Positions 24,897-32,671 of a stretch of 64,000 bases of DNA are shown in pieces. The DNA is from Bacteroidaceae bacterium (lineage in GTDB: Bacteria; Bacteroidota; Bacteroidia; Bacteroidales; Bacteroidaceae): assembly GCA_017615245.1 (NCBI GenBank), contig JAGAAL010000049.1:42273-106272 (forward strand), written 5' to 3'. Made by a program: the position numbers and the translations under genes. Under the pieces are notes generated by a model that was not told where the DNA came from, made no database searches, and worked only from the letters and a program-made list of their open reading frames with translations. Numbering within the stretch: position 1 is the stretch's first letter; each line of letters opens with the position of its first letter.

Positions 24897-26660
24897 ATGA
24901 TGCAGAATATAAGAAATGGAAAGCCAGTAGTGTTCAAACACGATTGTCAATCAGAGCGAAATGGAAAGAAAATGTCTGAGAACGAGTATTGTTCGTTCTT
25001 GGAAGATATGGTATATAAATGTTTTTCATTTGCAGAACTTAACCTAGTTAGGTTACCGAAAGCAAATGAATCGAAAGGACTCTGGAGTATGCTTTTTAAA
25101 AAGAAACAAGTTTCACCAATATACAGGCTTCCTCGTTGTTTGGGAGGAGATGGATACTGTGATTTCGTAATCGCTAAATCTGTTCAAGAATTTGAAGACT
25201 TTTGTTTTCAAGAATCCTCAGATTTTGAAAAAACTTATACTAGAGATAATGGAAATTGGCTGAAGGTAATTGGTGTAAAAGCCGATAATGTAGACCACCC
25301 TGGGGAGTATATTAATGGCGATAGATACACCATACAAATCTTCACTAAGAATATGTATCCAAAACAAGAGAACAAGCCCATAACAAATCCACTATCAGAC
25401 AACAACATAGTTCATCAAGTGGGAGAAGCATGGAGAACTCTTGATACAGATGTCTTGGCTCCATATCTAGATAAGGATCTTCACTACTCATCAGATTTTG
25501 TATTTACTGAAATATCTAGCAGAGAGGAGTATCTTGAATACCTAACTGGCAAATTTGACGCATTAAGAGAAGAATACAGCAATAATATAAAAGTAATATA
25601 TGGTATAAATAGTAAGGATAATACAAACAAGTTAAATGGTGTTTGCATAAAAATCGGAGAGGAGGAATCTGTTGCATACTTAGAAGTGGCATGCGAAAAC
25701 GGCAGAATTATAAAAATGGTTATGCATGAAAGTGAAATTGATCCTTTCTCTACAGAATCTTATGTTATGCCTTCTGGAAAAGATAAAGCTTATTTGGAAA
25801 GAGAACCGCTATATATTGATGCGAAGTTTTCATTTGAAAAATATGATGATGATTTTCAAGAGTTGAATAAAATCGCCTATGACAGTTTGAATCAATATTT
25901 TGATTCTTTAGGGATTGAATATGGTCATGGTTGGTCATGGATGCAAACATATCCCCAACCAATGTCTTTCCAGCATTTGTGCATATCATATAATACTTAT
26001 GTATTGTGTGTTATTATAGGATTGTATAGAGTAAGAGATGGGCATGGAGAGTTGTTTGTGGATAATCAATATAATGATAGATTGCTTAATGAATGTAAAA
26101 AATACAATTTGACTCCGTGTATATTTCTTATCGATTGTGCTGATGGAAGTCCGTGTTCCAATGAATTAAACCTTATTGATGCAAGAACACACGAAAAAAT
26201 AGTCCTCGAAGAGTTGAAAGAAGATAATGAAGGGGTTATGTCCGCATGGGAGATTAATAATTTGGGAGTACGATATGCATGTGAATATTTAAGGAAGCAA
26301 GGAATCACCAAAATTTCTTATTGCGATGTTATAGGAATATATCCACAGATCTGGTTTGAAAGAGACGGCGAACGTTGCTATGCCTTTGTCCGTTCTATTC
26401 CTGCTGGGCTATCTAAAGAGAAATATGAAATAACGAAAGGTCTGAAGGTAAAATATGAAAAATACAATGGCTACTTCTTTGATGTGCAATGGAACATGTT
26501 TGATGGCAACAATGGGAATTTTAGGGATAAATGTCTGGGAAGAGAACACAATCCTTGGGATCTTATTCACAGGCTTGATTTCAAACCAATAGAAGATGCT
26601 ATAAAAGAATATGATTTCATTGAGATAGTTGAAGGGGAGTCGTATGATATAAATAATTGA
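24897..26660 (+). CDS. Unrecognised 587-residue protein with an NTF2-like middle segment
   Basis: ATG 24897 is followed immediately by a second ATG at 24900. I do not recognise the protein as a whole. Visible parts: N-terminal ~150 residues with YCDFVIAKSVQEFEDFCFQ; a middle segment (~165-290: VHQVGEAWRTLDTDVLAPYLDKDLHYSSDFVF...REEYLEYLTGKFDALRE) with the pattern of NTF2/SnoaL-like alpha-beta folds; a C-terminal half of ~290 residues (WSWMQTYPQPMSFQHLCISYNTYVLCVIIGLY...) that may be another alpha-beta domain. No signal peptide or membrane helix. The composition is very AT-rich (13 of 60 bases G+C in 25561-25620 by hand count, against 34 of 60 in 28861-28920). Probably an operon with the MORN gene; cytosolic partner proteins are one reading. 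Confidence 0.7.
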   Translation: MMQNIRNGKPVVFKHDCQSERNGKKMSENEYCSFLEDMVYKCFSFAELNLVRLPKANESKGLWSMLFKKKQVSPIYRLPRCLGGDGYCDFVIAKSVQEFEDFCFQESSDFEKTYTRDNGNWLKVIGVKADNVDHPGEYINGDRYTIQIFTKNMYPKQENKPITNPLSDNNIVHQVGEAWRTLDTDVLAPYLDKDLHYSSDFVFTEISSREEYLEYLTGKFDALREEYSNNIKVIYGINSKDNTNKLNGVCIKIGEEESVAYLEVACENGRIIKMVMHESEIDPFSTESYVMPSGKDKAYLEREPLYIDAKFSFEKYDDDFQELNKIAYDSLNQYFDSLGIEYGHGWSWMQTYPQPMSFQHLCISYNTYVLCVIIGLYRVRDGHGELFVDNQYNDRLLNECKKYNLTPCIFLIDCADGSPCSNELNLIDARTHEKIVLEELKEDNEGVMSAWEINNLGVRYACEYLRKQGITKISYCDVIGIYPQIWFERDGERCYAFVRSIPAGLSKEKYEITKGLKVKYEKYNGYFFDVQWNMFDGNNGNFRDKCLGREHNPWDLIHRLDFKPIEDAIKEYDFIEIVEGESYDINN

Positions 26661-26730
26661 CAAATAAAAAGATAAGGGAAAAGATGTTGGGAGTCATCTG
26701 GATGTTTCATTGCCAATTTTAGTTGCAGAA

Positions 26731-27357
26731 ATGAAGATAATTGTAAAAAGAATCTCGTGGTTGGTAGGCATTATTGCTGCATTTAGTATCGTCACCATGC
26801 TGATAAGTAATCAGCTAGTTGTCAATAATGCCAAGGGTAAAGTATTCTTTGAGATTGACAGCATTAAGTATAATAAGGTAGGGCTGTTGTTGGGAACGAC
26901 TCCGAAGGCTCGCCTTGATAGGATTACAAATTATTTCTTCATCTATCGCATTGATGCAGCAGAGCAGCTATATAAGGCAGGGAAGATAGAGAAGATTCTG
27001 ATTAGTGGTGATGAGAATAGTTTGGATGGCATCAATGAACCTGAATGCATGAGGGATTCGTTAGTGGCACGAGGTGTTCCAGCAAGTGCAATCATCTTGG
27101 ACGGAAAAGGCTATCGAACGATTAATTCTGTGATCAATGCGAACAAGGTGTATGGGCTGAAGAGCTTTACTATAATCTCTCAGAAATTCCACAACGAGCG
27201 GGCCATATATCAGGCAGAACATCTGGGGCTAAATGTGGAGAACATACAGGCATATAACGCCAAAGAACCGAAATCGAGGCGTGCATATCTTACGATAATA
27301 CGTGAATATTTTGCGAGAGTGAAGATGTTCTTGGATTTGCTGATGGGCAAAGAATGA
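26731..27357 (+). CDS. SanA/YdcF-like DUF218 membrane protein
   Basis: The start ATG 26731 (MKIIVKRISW) is preferred over an upstream TTG. The 208-residue protein has one N-terminal membrane helix and a DUF218 (ElyC/SanA/YdcF) domain: VGLLLGTTPKARLDRITNYFF, YKAGKIEKILISGDE, MRDSLVARGVPASAIILDGKGYRTINSV and FTIISQKFHNERAIYQA. E. coli SanA affects envelope permeability to vancomycin and ElyC affects peptidoglycan lipid carriers; the exact reaction is not known. Neighbouring regions change from AT-rich to normal composition here. Confidence 0.85.
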   Translation: MKIIVKRISWLVGIIAAFSIVTMLISNQLVVNNAKGKVFFEIDSIKYNKVGLLLGTTPKARLDRITNYFFIYRIDAAEQLYKAGKIEKILISGDENSLDGINEPECMRDSLVARGVPASAIILDGKGYRTINSVINANKVYGLKSFTIISQKFHNERAIYQAEHLGLNVENIQAYNAKEPKSRRAYLTIIREYFARVKMFLDLLMGKE

Positions 27358-27481
27358 TGGAGTCTTTTTTGCATAGAATCATTGCACTAACTGGATAACG
27401 TTTTATAAGGAATAAGAGAATAATTGTTTGCGAAATAAGTGTTTTGTGGGGGAAAATAGTGTTTTTGTTTTCAAAAATCAC

Positions 27482-27489
27482 TAAATTTG
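27482..27489 (+). promoter_or_regulatory. -7 box of nrnA
   Basis: TAAATTTG followed by C, 75 bases upstream of ATG 27564. The leader carries GCGGAGTATCG (27521-27531), a word shared with 54207-54217. Confidence 0.45.
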
Positions 27490-27563
27490 CAAAGGATTTG
27501 AAATTAGCGGTTAAGGGTTTGCGGAGTATCGTCTGTAACTCCTGAACTCCAAAAAAAATAAAT

Positions 27564-28601
27564 ATGTTATCACAGAAAATATCATATACTGAAATTGCGG
27601 AAGCCAAACGAATGTTTGAGACGTGTCGCAATGTGGTCATCGTGTCGCACATATCGGCTGACGGTGATGCTATCGGCTCGTCGCTGGGATTGTATGAGTA
27701 CCTGAAGAAGAAGGGAAAGCAGGTGACGGTCATCATGCCTAACTATTTCCCTGATTTCCTGAAATGGATGACCGATGCTGATCGTATTATTCAGTACGAC
27801 CGACACAGGGCAATGGCGAAGACTTTTATCACGGCTGCCGACTTGATCGTGGTGCTCGACCTCAATGAGCCTTCACGATTAGAGGAACTGGCTGTCCCGA
27901 TTATGAAGTCTAATGCCAAGAAACTGATGATTGACCACCATCTGCATCCACAGAAGTTCTGCGACCTCACTATTTCGTACCCTGATGCGAGCAGCACCAG
28001 CGAACTGGTGTTCCGACTGATTGATGCCATCGGAGGTGTGTCATCTCTGACCAAGGCAGGAGCGGAAGATTTATATGCCGGAATGTGTACAGATACAGGT
28101 AAGTTCTCGTATAATGCCAACGATCCTGATATTTATTTTATTCTTGCCGAACTATTGAAGAAAGGTATCGATAAGGACCGCATTAACCGTCAGATCTATA
28201 ACAACTTCACGGAAGCACGATTCCGCCTGTTGGGCTATATCCTCTCCGAGAAGTTGCAGGTGTTCCCAGATATGCATGCCACACTCTTCACGCTGACACG
28301 CGATGAGCTGAGCCGTTTCTCTTATATAAAAGGTGATACGGAAGGGGTGGTGAATCTGCCGCTTGAAATCAAGGGAACGAAGTTGTCCATCTACATGCGT
28401 GAAGATACGGAGCGACCACGAATCTTTGTATCCATCCGTTCCGTCGATGATTTCCCTGCCAACAAGATGGCAGCAGAGTTCTTCAATGGAGGCGGGCACT
28501 TGAACGCAGCAGGCGGACAGCTACATAATATGCCGATGAGCGAAGCTGTGGAAATTGCAAAGAAAGCGTTGGAAGCATACGCTAAGCTGCTCACAGCTTA
28601 A
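27564..28601 (+). CDS. nrnA: Bifunctional oligoribonuclease / PAP phosphatase, DHH family
   Basis: 345 residues. The DHH phosphoesterase motifs are in place: VSHISADGDAIGSSLG with D33-x-D35, IVVLDLNEPSRL, D124-H125-H126 in MIDHHLHPQ, and GMCTDTGKFSY; the C-terminal DHHA1 domain ends in FFNGGGHLNAAGGQL. NrnA enzymes degrade 2-5 nucleotide RNA oligomers and dephosphorylate 3'-phosphoadenosine 5'-phosphate; some relatives act on cyclic dinucleotide breakdown products. Manganese-dependent, cytosolic. Single gene with its own promoter. Confidence 0.92.
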   Translation: MLSQKISYTEIAEAKRMFETCRNVVIVSHISADGDAIGSSLGLYEYLKKKGKQVTVIMPNYFPDFLKWMTDADRIIQYDRHRAMAKTFITAADLIVVLDLNEPSRLEELAVPIMKSNAKKLMIDHHLHPQKFCDLTISYPDASSTSELVFRLIDAIGGVSSLTKAGAEDLYAGMCTDTGKFSYNANDPDIYFILAELLKKGIDKDRINRQIYNNFTEARFRLLGYILSEKLQVFPDMHATLFTLTRDELSRFSYIKGDTEGVVNLPLEIKGTKLSIYMREDTERPRIFVSIRSVDDFPANKMAAEFFNGGGHLNAAGGQLHNMPMSEAVEIAKKALEAYAKLLTA

Positions 28602-28701
28602 AGCCTTCTGCAATGTAATAATTAAAAAATGAAAAAATGTAAGTTGAGACTTTAGCGAAGTAACTTCCTCGCAAAGCGATAACTCCTAATAAAAGAAATA
28701 T

Positions 28702-30657
28702 ATGAAAAAACTACTTTTCGCAGCATTTGCTGCATTTCAAACGATGATTGCTGTTGCTCAGGTAGCAACGGTGAGCAGTCCTGATGGACGCCTTAAAGTA
28801 AATGTGGACATGAAAGACGGACGTCCCGTCTATGCTGTCTTGTATGATGGGAAACAGATGCTCGACGAATCACCGTTAGGATTCGTGGCCAACGTGGGCG
28901 ACTATTCGCAGCAACTGACGTTTGCTTCGGCTGACGAGTCGAAAATCTACAAGGACTATACGCTCAACCGCAGTAAGGTGTCGAAGGTACACTATGAGGC
29001 CAATCGGCTGACCGTGAATCTGCAGAAAGGTCGTTATACCGCTGCAGTAGAGTTTCGCGTGAGCAACAACGACATCGCTTTCCGCTACAACCTGCCGAAA
29101 TTCGGTGAGACAGCGAGTGTGGTGATTCGTTCCGAAGCTACAGGATTCGACTTCCCAACGAAAACGACTACGTTCCTTACTCCTCAGAGCAATCCGATGA
29201 TAGGATGGAAACGCACCAAACCCAGTTATGAAGAAGGCTATGGCTATGATGCACCTATGAGCAACGTGTCTCAGTATCGTCACGGTTACACCTTCCCCTG
29301 TCTGTTCCGCGTAGGTGACGACGGGTGGGTACTTCTGAGCGAGACGGGCGTCGATAGCAAGTATTGCGGAAGCCGCATCTCCGATATGAAGGGTGACGGA
29401 CTCTACACCATTGAGTTCCCGATGGAGGGCGAGAACAACGGAAACGGAACCGTTGCTCCTGCTTTTGCACTTCCTGGTAGCACACCTTGGCGCACGATTA
29501 CCGTGGGAGCCACACTCGAGCCAATTGTCGAGACAACTGCTCCTTGGGACAATGTGGAACCGCTCTACGAAACCACCCACAACTATCAGTTTGGCAAGGG
29601 TGTTTGGAGCTGGATTGTGTGGCAAGACAACTCCATCAATTATGATGATCAGGTGAAGTATGTCGCTTTGGCTAAAGCGATGGGATACAAGTATATTCTT
29701 GTCGATAACTGGTGGGATACCAACTTCGGTTATGATGGGATGGAGCGCTTTGTGAAGTATGCCCAAAGTCAGGGAATCGATGTGTTCCTGTGGTGGAGTT
29801 CAAGCGGTTATTGGAACGATATCGAACAAGGACCTATCCATAAGATGGACAACCCCATTCAGCGTAAGAAAGTGATGCGTTGGATGAATGGTCTTGGTGT
29901 GAAAGGCATCAAGGTCGACTTCTTCGGGGGTGACAAGCAGGAGACGATGCGACTGTATGAAGCCATCCTCAGCGATGCAGATGATAATGGTTTGATGGTT
30001 ATCTTCCACGGATGTACCATTCCTCGCGGATGGGAACGTATGTATCCCAACTATGTGGGAAGCGAGGCAGTTCTGGCATCCGAGAATATCTACTTCGGAC
30101 AGGGAGCAGCCGACAAGGAAGCAAAGGATACGGCGACACATCCGTTTATTCGTAACACGATAGGTTGTATGGAGTTCGGAGGCTCGTTCCTCAATCGTCA
30201 TATCCGCAAGGGAAATCAAGGAGGCAACACACGTCGCACGACCGACTGCCACGAATTGGCTCAGGCAGTTCTGTTCCAGAATCCTATTCAGAACTTCGCC
30301 CTCACGCCCGAGAACCTGCGTCCTTTCAGCGAGGGTGGGGCCCCACAGGTCAGTCTCGACTTCATGCGACTTGTACCTACCACATGGGACGACACACAGT
30401 TCGTGGATGGCTATCCGGGCCGTTTCTGTGTGCTCGCTCGTCAGAGTGCAGGTACATGGTATATCGCAGGCAACAATGCAGAAGTAGAGTGTGATAAGGT
30501 GTTCGATCTTTCACAGTTCCTCGTGAAAGGTGATGTAGTGACTCTCTATAGCGATGATGCACAGCGGGAACCACAGAAGACTCAGCTGAAGATAAAAGAT
30601 CCGAAGAAGGTGAAGCTCCATCTGCTGAAAGACGGAGGATTTGTGATTATCAAATAA
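28702..30657 (+). CDS. Glycoside hydrolase family 97 (alpha-glycosidase)
   Basis: 651 residues with a signal peptide cleaved near AVAQ-VATVSSP. The GH97 N-terminal super-sandwich (SSPDGRLKVNVDMKDGRPVYAVLYDGKQML) is followed by the catalytic barrel: KYILVDNWWDTNFGY, DVFLWWSSSGYW, GVKGIKVDFFGGDKQETM, LMVIFHGCTIPRGWERMYPNYVGSEAVLASEN and a C-terminal beta domain. The Asp of KVDFFGGD matches the position of the nucleophile in the retaining GH97 subgroup (BT1871-like alpha-galactosidase) rather than the inverting SusB type; this is inference. Likely periplasmic. No SusC/SusD genes are adjacent, so it is not part of a visible polysaccharide locus. Followed by a bidirectional terminator. Confidence 0.92.
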   Translation: MKKLLFAAFAAFQTMIAVAQVATVSSPDGRLKVNVDMKDGRPVYAVLYDGKQMLDESPLGFVANVGDYSQQLTFASADESKIYKDYTLNRSKVSKVHYEANRLTVNLQKGRYTAAVEFRVSNNDIAFRYNLPKFGETASVVIRSEATGFDFPTKTTTFLTPQSNPMIGWKRTKPSYEEGYGYDAPMSNVSQYRHGYTFPCLFRVGDDGWVLLSETGVDSKYCGSRISDMKGDGLYTIEFPMEGENNGNGTVAPAFALPGSTPWRTITVGATLEPIVETTAPWDNVEPLYETTHNYQFGKGVWSWIVWQDNSINYDDQVKYVALAKAMGYKYILVDNWWDTNFGYDGMERFVKYAQSQGIDVFLWWSSSGYWNDIEQGPIHKMDNPIQRKKVMRWMNGLGVKGIKVDFFGGDKQETMRLYEAILSDADDNGLMVIFHGCTIPRGWERMYPNYVGSEAVLASENIYFGQGAADKEAKDTATHPFIRNTIGCMEFGGSFLNRHIRKGNQGGNTRRTTDCHELAQAVLFQNPIQNFALTPENLRPFSEGGAPQVSLDFMRLVPTTWDDTQFVDGYPGRFCVLARQSAGTWYIAGNNAEVECDKVFDLSQFLVKGDVVTLYSDDAQREPQKTQLKIKDPKKVKLHLLKDGGFVIIK

Positions 30658-30660
30658 CAT

Positions 30661-30684
30661 AAAGGCTCCCAACGTGGAGCCTTT
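30661..30684. terminator. Bidirectional terminator between GH97 and aroB
   Basis: AAAGGCTCC (30661-30669) and GGAGCCTTT (30676-30684) form a perfect 9-base stem with a 6-base loop, flanked by T-rich sequence on the right and A-rich on the left. Confidence 0.85.
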
Positions 30685-30698
30685 ATTGTATTATTTCT

Positions 30699-31749
30699 TT
30701 ATCCTTCACGAAAAAAATCGAGTGTTTCGTAAATTTCTTCTTTGGTGGCTGTTTGATTGATGCGGATGTCTCCGATATCACCCAATAGGGTGAAGTTGAT
30801 GATGCCATCTGCATTTTTCTTGTCGTGGGTCATCAGTTCATAGAGTTCGGGATAGTCGTCACAGGTAATGGGCAGGGTGCCGTAGTTCTCCTTGATGAAC
30901 CGTACGACTTGTCGCATCTTGTCTGTGGGGAATCCTGTCTTGATAACAGAAAGATATAGTTCGCAAATCAGTCCCCATGCAACAGCATATCCGTGGAGGT
31001 ATGGACGACGTGTAAGTGACCAACTCTCGAATGCATGTCCGATGGTGTGTCCCAGATTGAGTGCTTTACGGATGCCGTGTTCCAACGGGTCTTCGTTCAC
31101 AATCTGCTCTTTCACTGCCACACTTTCACCGACCATCTCTCCCAGTAATCGGTAATCTACGTCATCAAGATTGAATGTGAGGAGAGCTGAAAGTTGAGAG
31201 TTGAGAGTTGTTTATCAGTCCGTGTTTCAACATCTCTGCATAACCTGAGCAGATGTTTTCGTGGTCGAGTGTGCGCAGGAACTCTGTATCGATGATGACG
31301 GTCTCTGGTGTGCGGAATACACCGATTTCGTTCTTCAGTCCGTTGAAGTTGATGCCTGTCTTTCCTCCCACGCTGGCATCGACCATCGAGAGTAGGGTAG
31401 TAGGGATGTTGATATATGGAATACCTCGTTTGAATGTAGATGCTGCAAAGCCTCCGAGATCGGTCACCATGCCGCCTCCAAGGTTCACCATGAGCGAATG
31501 ACGGCTACCGCCTCCGTTGCTGAGTGCTGTCCATACTGCAGCAAGGGTGTCGAGGTTCTTGTGGGTGTCGGTCGCCCCTATGACGATAGATTGTGCATTC
31601 TGCATGCATGGGATGTCTTCAATGAGCGGACGGCACAGGCGGTCGGTGGTTTCGTCGGTCAGCAGGAACAGCCGGTCGTGTGGGATGGCTCCGACTGCCT
31701 CGCTTACAGCTTTACGTATGTCTGTTGAGATGACTATCTTATTTATCAT
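30699..31749 (-). pseudogene. aroB: 3-dehydroquinate synthase, broken by a 7-base duplication
   Basis: Two frames make one AroB. The first part, 31749-31165, has NAD-binding NLGGGMVTDLGGFAA, IPTTLLSMVDASVGGKTGIN and SGYAEMLKHGLI. The second, open from ~31215 and with first ATG at 31136 to stop 30699, has GESVAVKEQIVNEDPLE, RKALNLGHTIGHAFE and HDKKNADGIINFTLLG. The break is at 31192-31210, where the plus strand reads AGTTGAG twice plus AGTTG. Removing one 7-base unit fuses the parts as HGLINNSQLSALLTFNLDDVDYRLL without loss, and the length then fits AroB. The enzyme makes 3-dehydroquinate in the shikimate pathway. It could be a pseudogene, an off state of slippage, or an assembly artefact; a heptamer gain is an unlikely base-calling error. 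Start supported by minus-strand TACTTTTG at 31773-31780. Confidence 0.88.
31192..31210. repeat. Heptamer tandem repeat in aroB
   Basis: AGTTGAG at 31192-31198 and again at 31199-31205, then AGTTG. It resembles the GTTGAGAGTT words of the AT-rich intergenic repeats. Loss of one unit (7 bases) restores the aroB frame. Confidence 0.85.
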
Positions 31750-31772
31750 AGAACTGTTTGTTATTTCGGGTG

Positions 31773-31780
31773 CAAAAGTA
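31773..31780 (-). promoter_or_regulatory. -7 box of aroB
   Basis: Minus-strand TACTTTTG (TAnnTTTG), 23 bases upstream of the aroB start. Confidence 0.5.
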
Positions 31781-31862
31781 CAAAAAAATCACCTTATATT
31801 ATTATAATAGTGGTGTGAAAGGGTGAAAAACACAAGAAATAGGTGTTTTTTTTGCTATTTTG

Positions 31863-31894
31863 TTTTGCCATTCTCAAAATTATTGCCAAATTTG
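31863..31894 (+). promoter_or_regulatory. Possible promoter of the CHASE2/transglutaminase-like operon
   Basis: TTTTG at 31863-31867 and CAAATTTG at 31887-31894 with 19 bases between; the -7 box has CA instead of TA. The first gene starts at 31964. Weak by consensus but correctly spaced and the only candidate in the gap. Confidence 0.4.
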
Positions 31895-31963
31895 CACGTC
31901 ATAGCGTGATAAACGCTCATGGTCAGTGAACTAAAACTAATATAAAATATTAACAACAAAATT

Positions 31964-32605
31964 ATGAACCTAATGAAAACAAAACTCTTTTATCTCGTAG
32001 CCATCATGATAGGTATGATGTATTGTAGTGCGGCTAATGCACAGGAAGACCCTCAAACAATTAAGGAGCAGAAAGCAATCATGAAACAGGCAACCAAGGA
32101 TGCTAAGAAGCAGGCAAAGGATTTAAAGAAAGAAGGTTGGAAAGTGGCTGTAGGTAGTGCCCCAATGGAGACCCAGTTGGCTGAACTCTTAGTGAAGGAG
32201 CGTGGCGGGCAGGCTGGTTTGCCTCAGTATATCATAGGTAGGTCGGAAGCACTTTCTGGCAGTCAGGCAGGTGCCCGTACGATTGCTATTTCTCGTGCAC
32301 GCAATGAAATTGCTGGAATTATCAATACGAAAGTGGCTGGTATCTTGGAAAGTACCATGATCAACGTACAGACTTCATCGACTGATGTGGCTACCAATAT
32401 GACTGACAAGAGCACCACCAAGCAGTTGATTGACCAGTCGCTCGACAAGACGCAGATTGTGGTTCAAATGTATCGTGAGGTGAACAATAACACTCAGTAT
32501 CAGATTGGTATGGCCTTTGCGGACTCTCAGGCAAAGGAGATTCTTAAGAAAGTGATGGCTAACGCAAGTGCAGAGGAGAAGGCAAAAGCTGAAGCTAAGT
32601 GGTAA
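31964..32605 (+). CDS. Secreted LPP20-like protein
   Basis: 213 residues (an ATG nine bases downstream, MKTKLF, is an equally good start). Signal peptide ends near ANAQ-EDP. A Lys/Ala/Gln-rich helix (KEQKAIMKQATKDAKKQAKDLKKE) is followed by ISRARNEIAGIINTKVAGILESTM and a beta pair QIVVQMYREVNNNTQYQIGMAF, the pattern of LPP20-type domains in which ARArRELA-like helices pack on a small sheet. A similar domain opens the interrupted gene at 48076, linking this operon to the one at 45067-50461. Product ends in an Ala/Glu/Lys helix. First gene of a rightward operon; 66 bases of GTTTAAAGTT-type repeat separate it from the next gene. Function unknown. Confidence 0.72.
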   Translation: MNLMKTKLFYLVAIMIGMMYCSAANAQEDPQTIKEQKAIMKQATKDAKKQAKDLKKEGWKVAVGSAPMETQLAELLVKERGGQAGLPQYIIGRSEALSGSQAGARTIAISRARNEIAGIINTKVAGILESTMINVQTSSTDVATNMTDKSTTKQLIDQSLDKTQIVVQMYREVNNNTQYQIGMAFADSQAKEILKKVMANASAEEKAKAEAKW

Positions 32606-32607
32606 CT

Positions 32608-32668
32608 GTAAAGTTTAAAGTTTATAGTTTATAGTTGAAAATTGAAAGTTGATAGATTAGACAATTAG
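32608..32668. repeat. AT-rich interspersed repeat, GTTTAAAGTT type
   Basis: GTAAAGTTTAAAGTTTATAGTTTATAGTTGAAAATTGAAAGTTGATAG fills the gap between two operon genes. Very close in wording to 54841-54900 and to the reverse complement of 59634-59692. Confidence 0.65.
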
Positions 32669-32671
32669 TAA

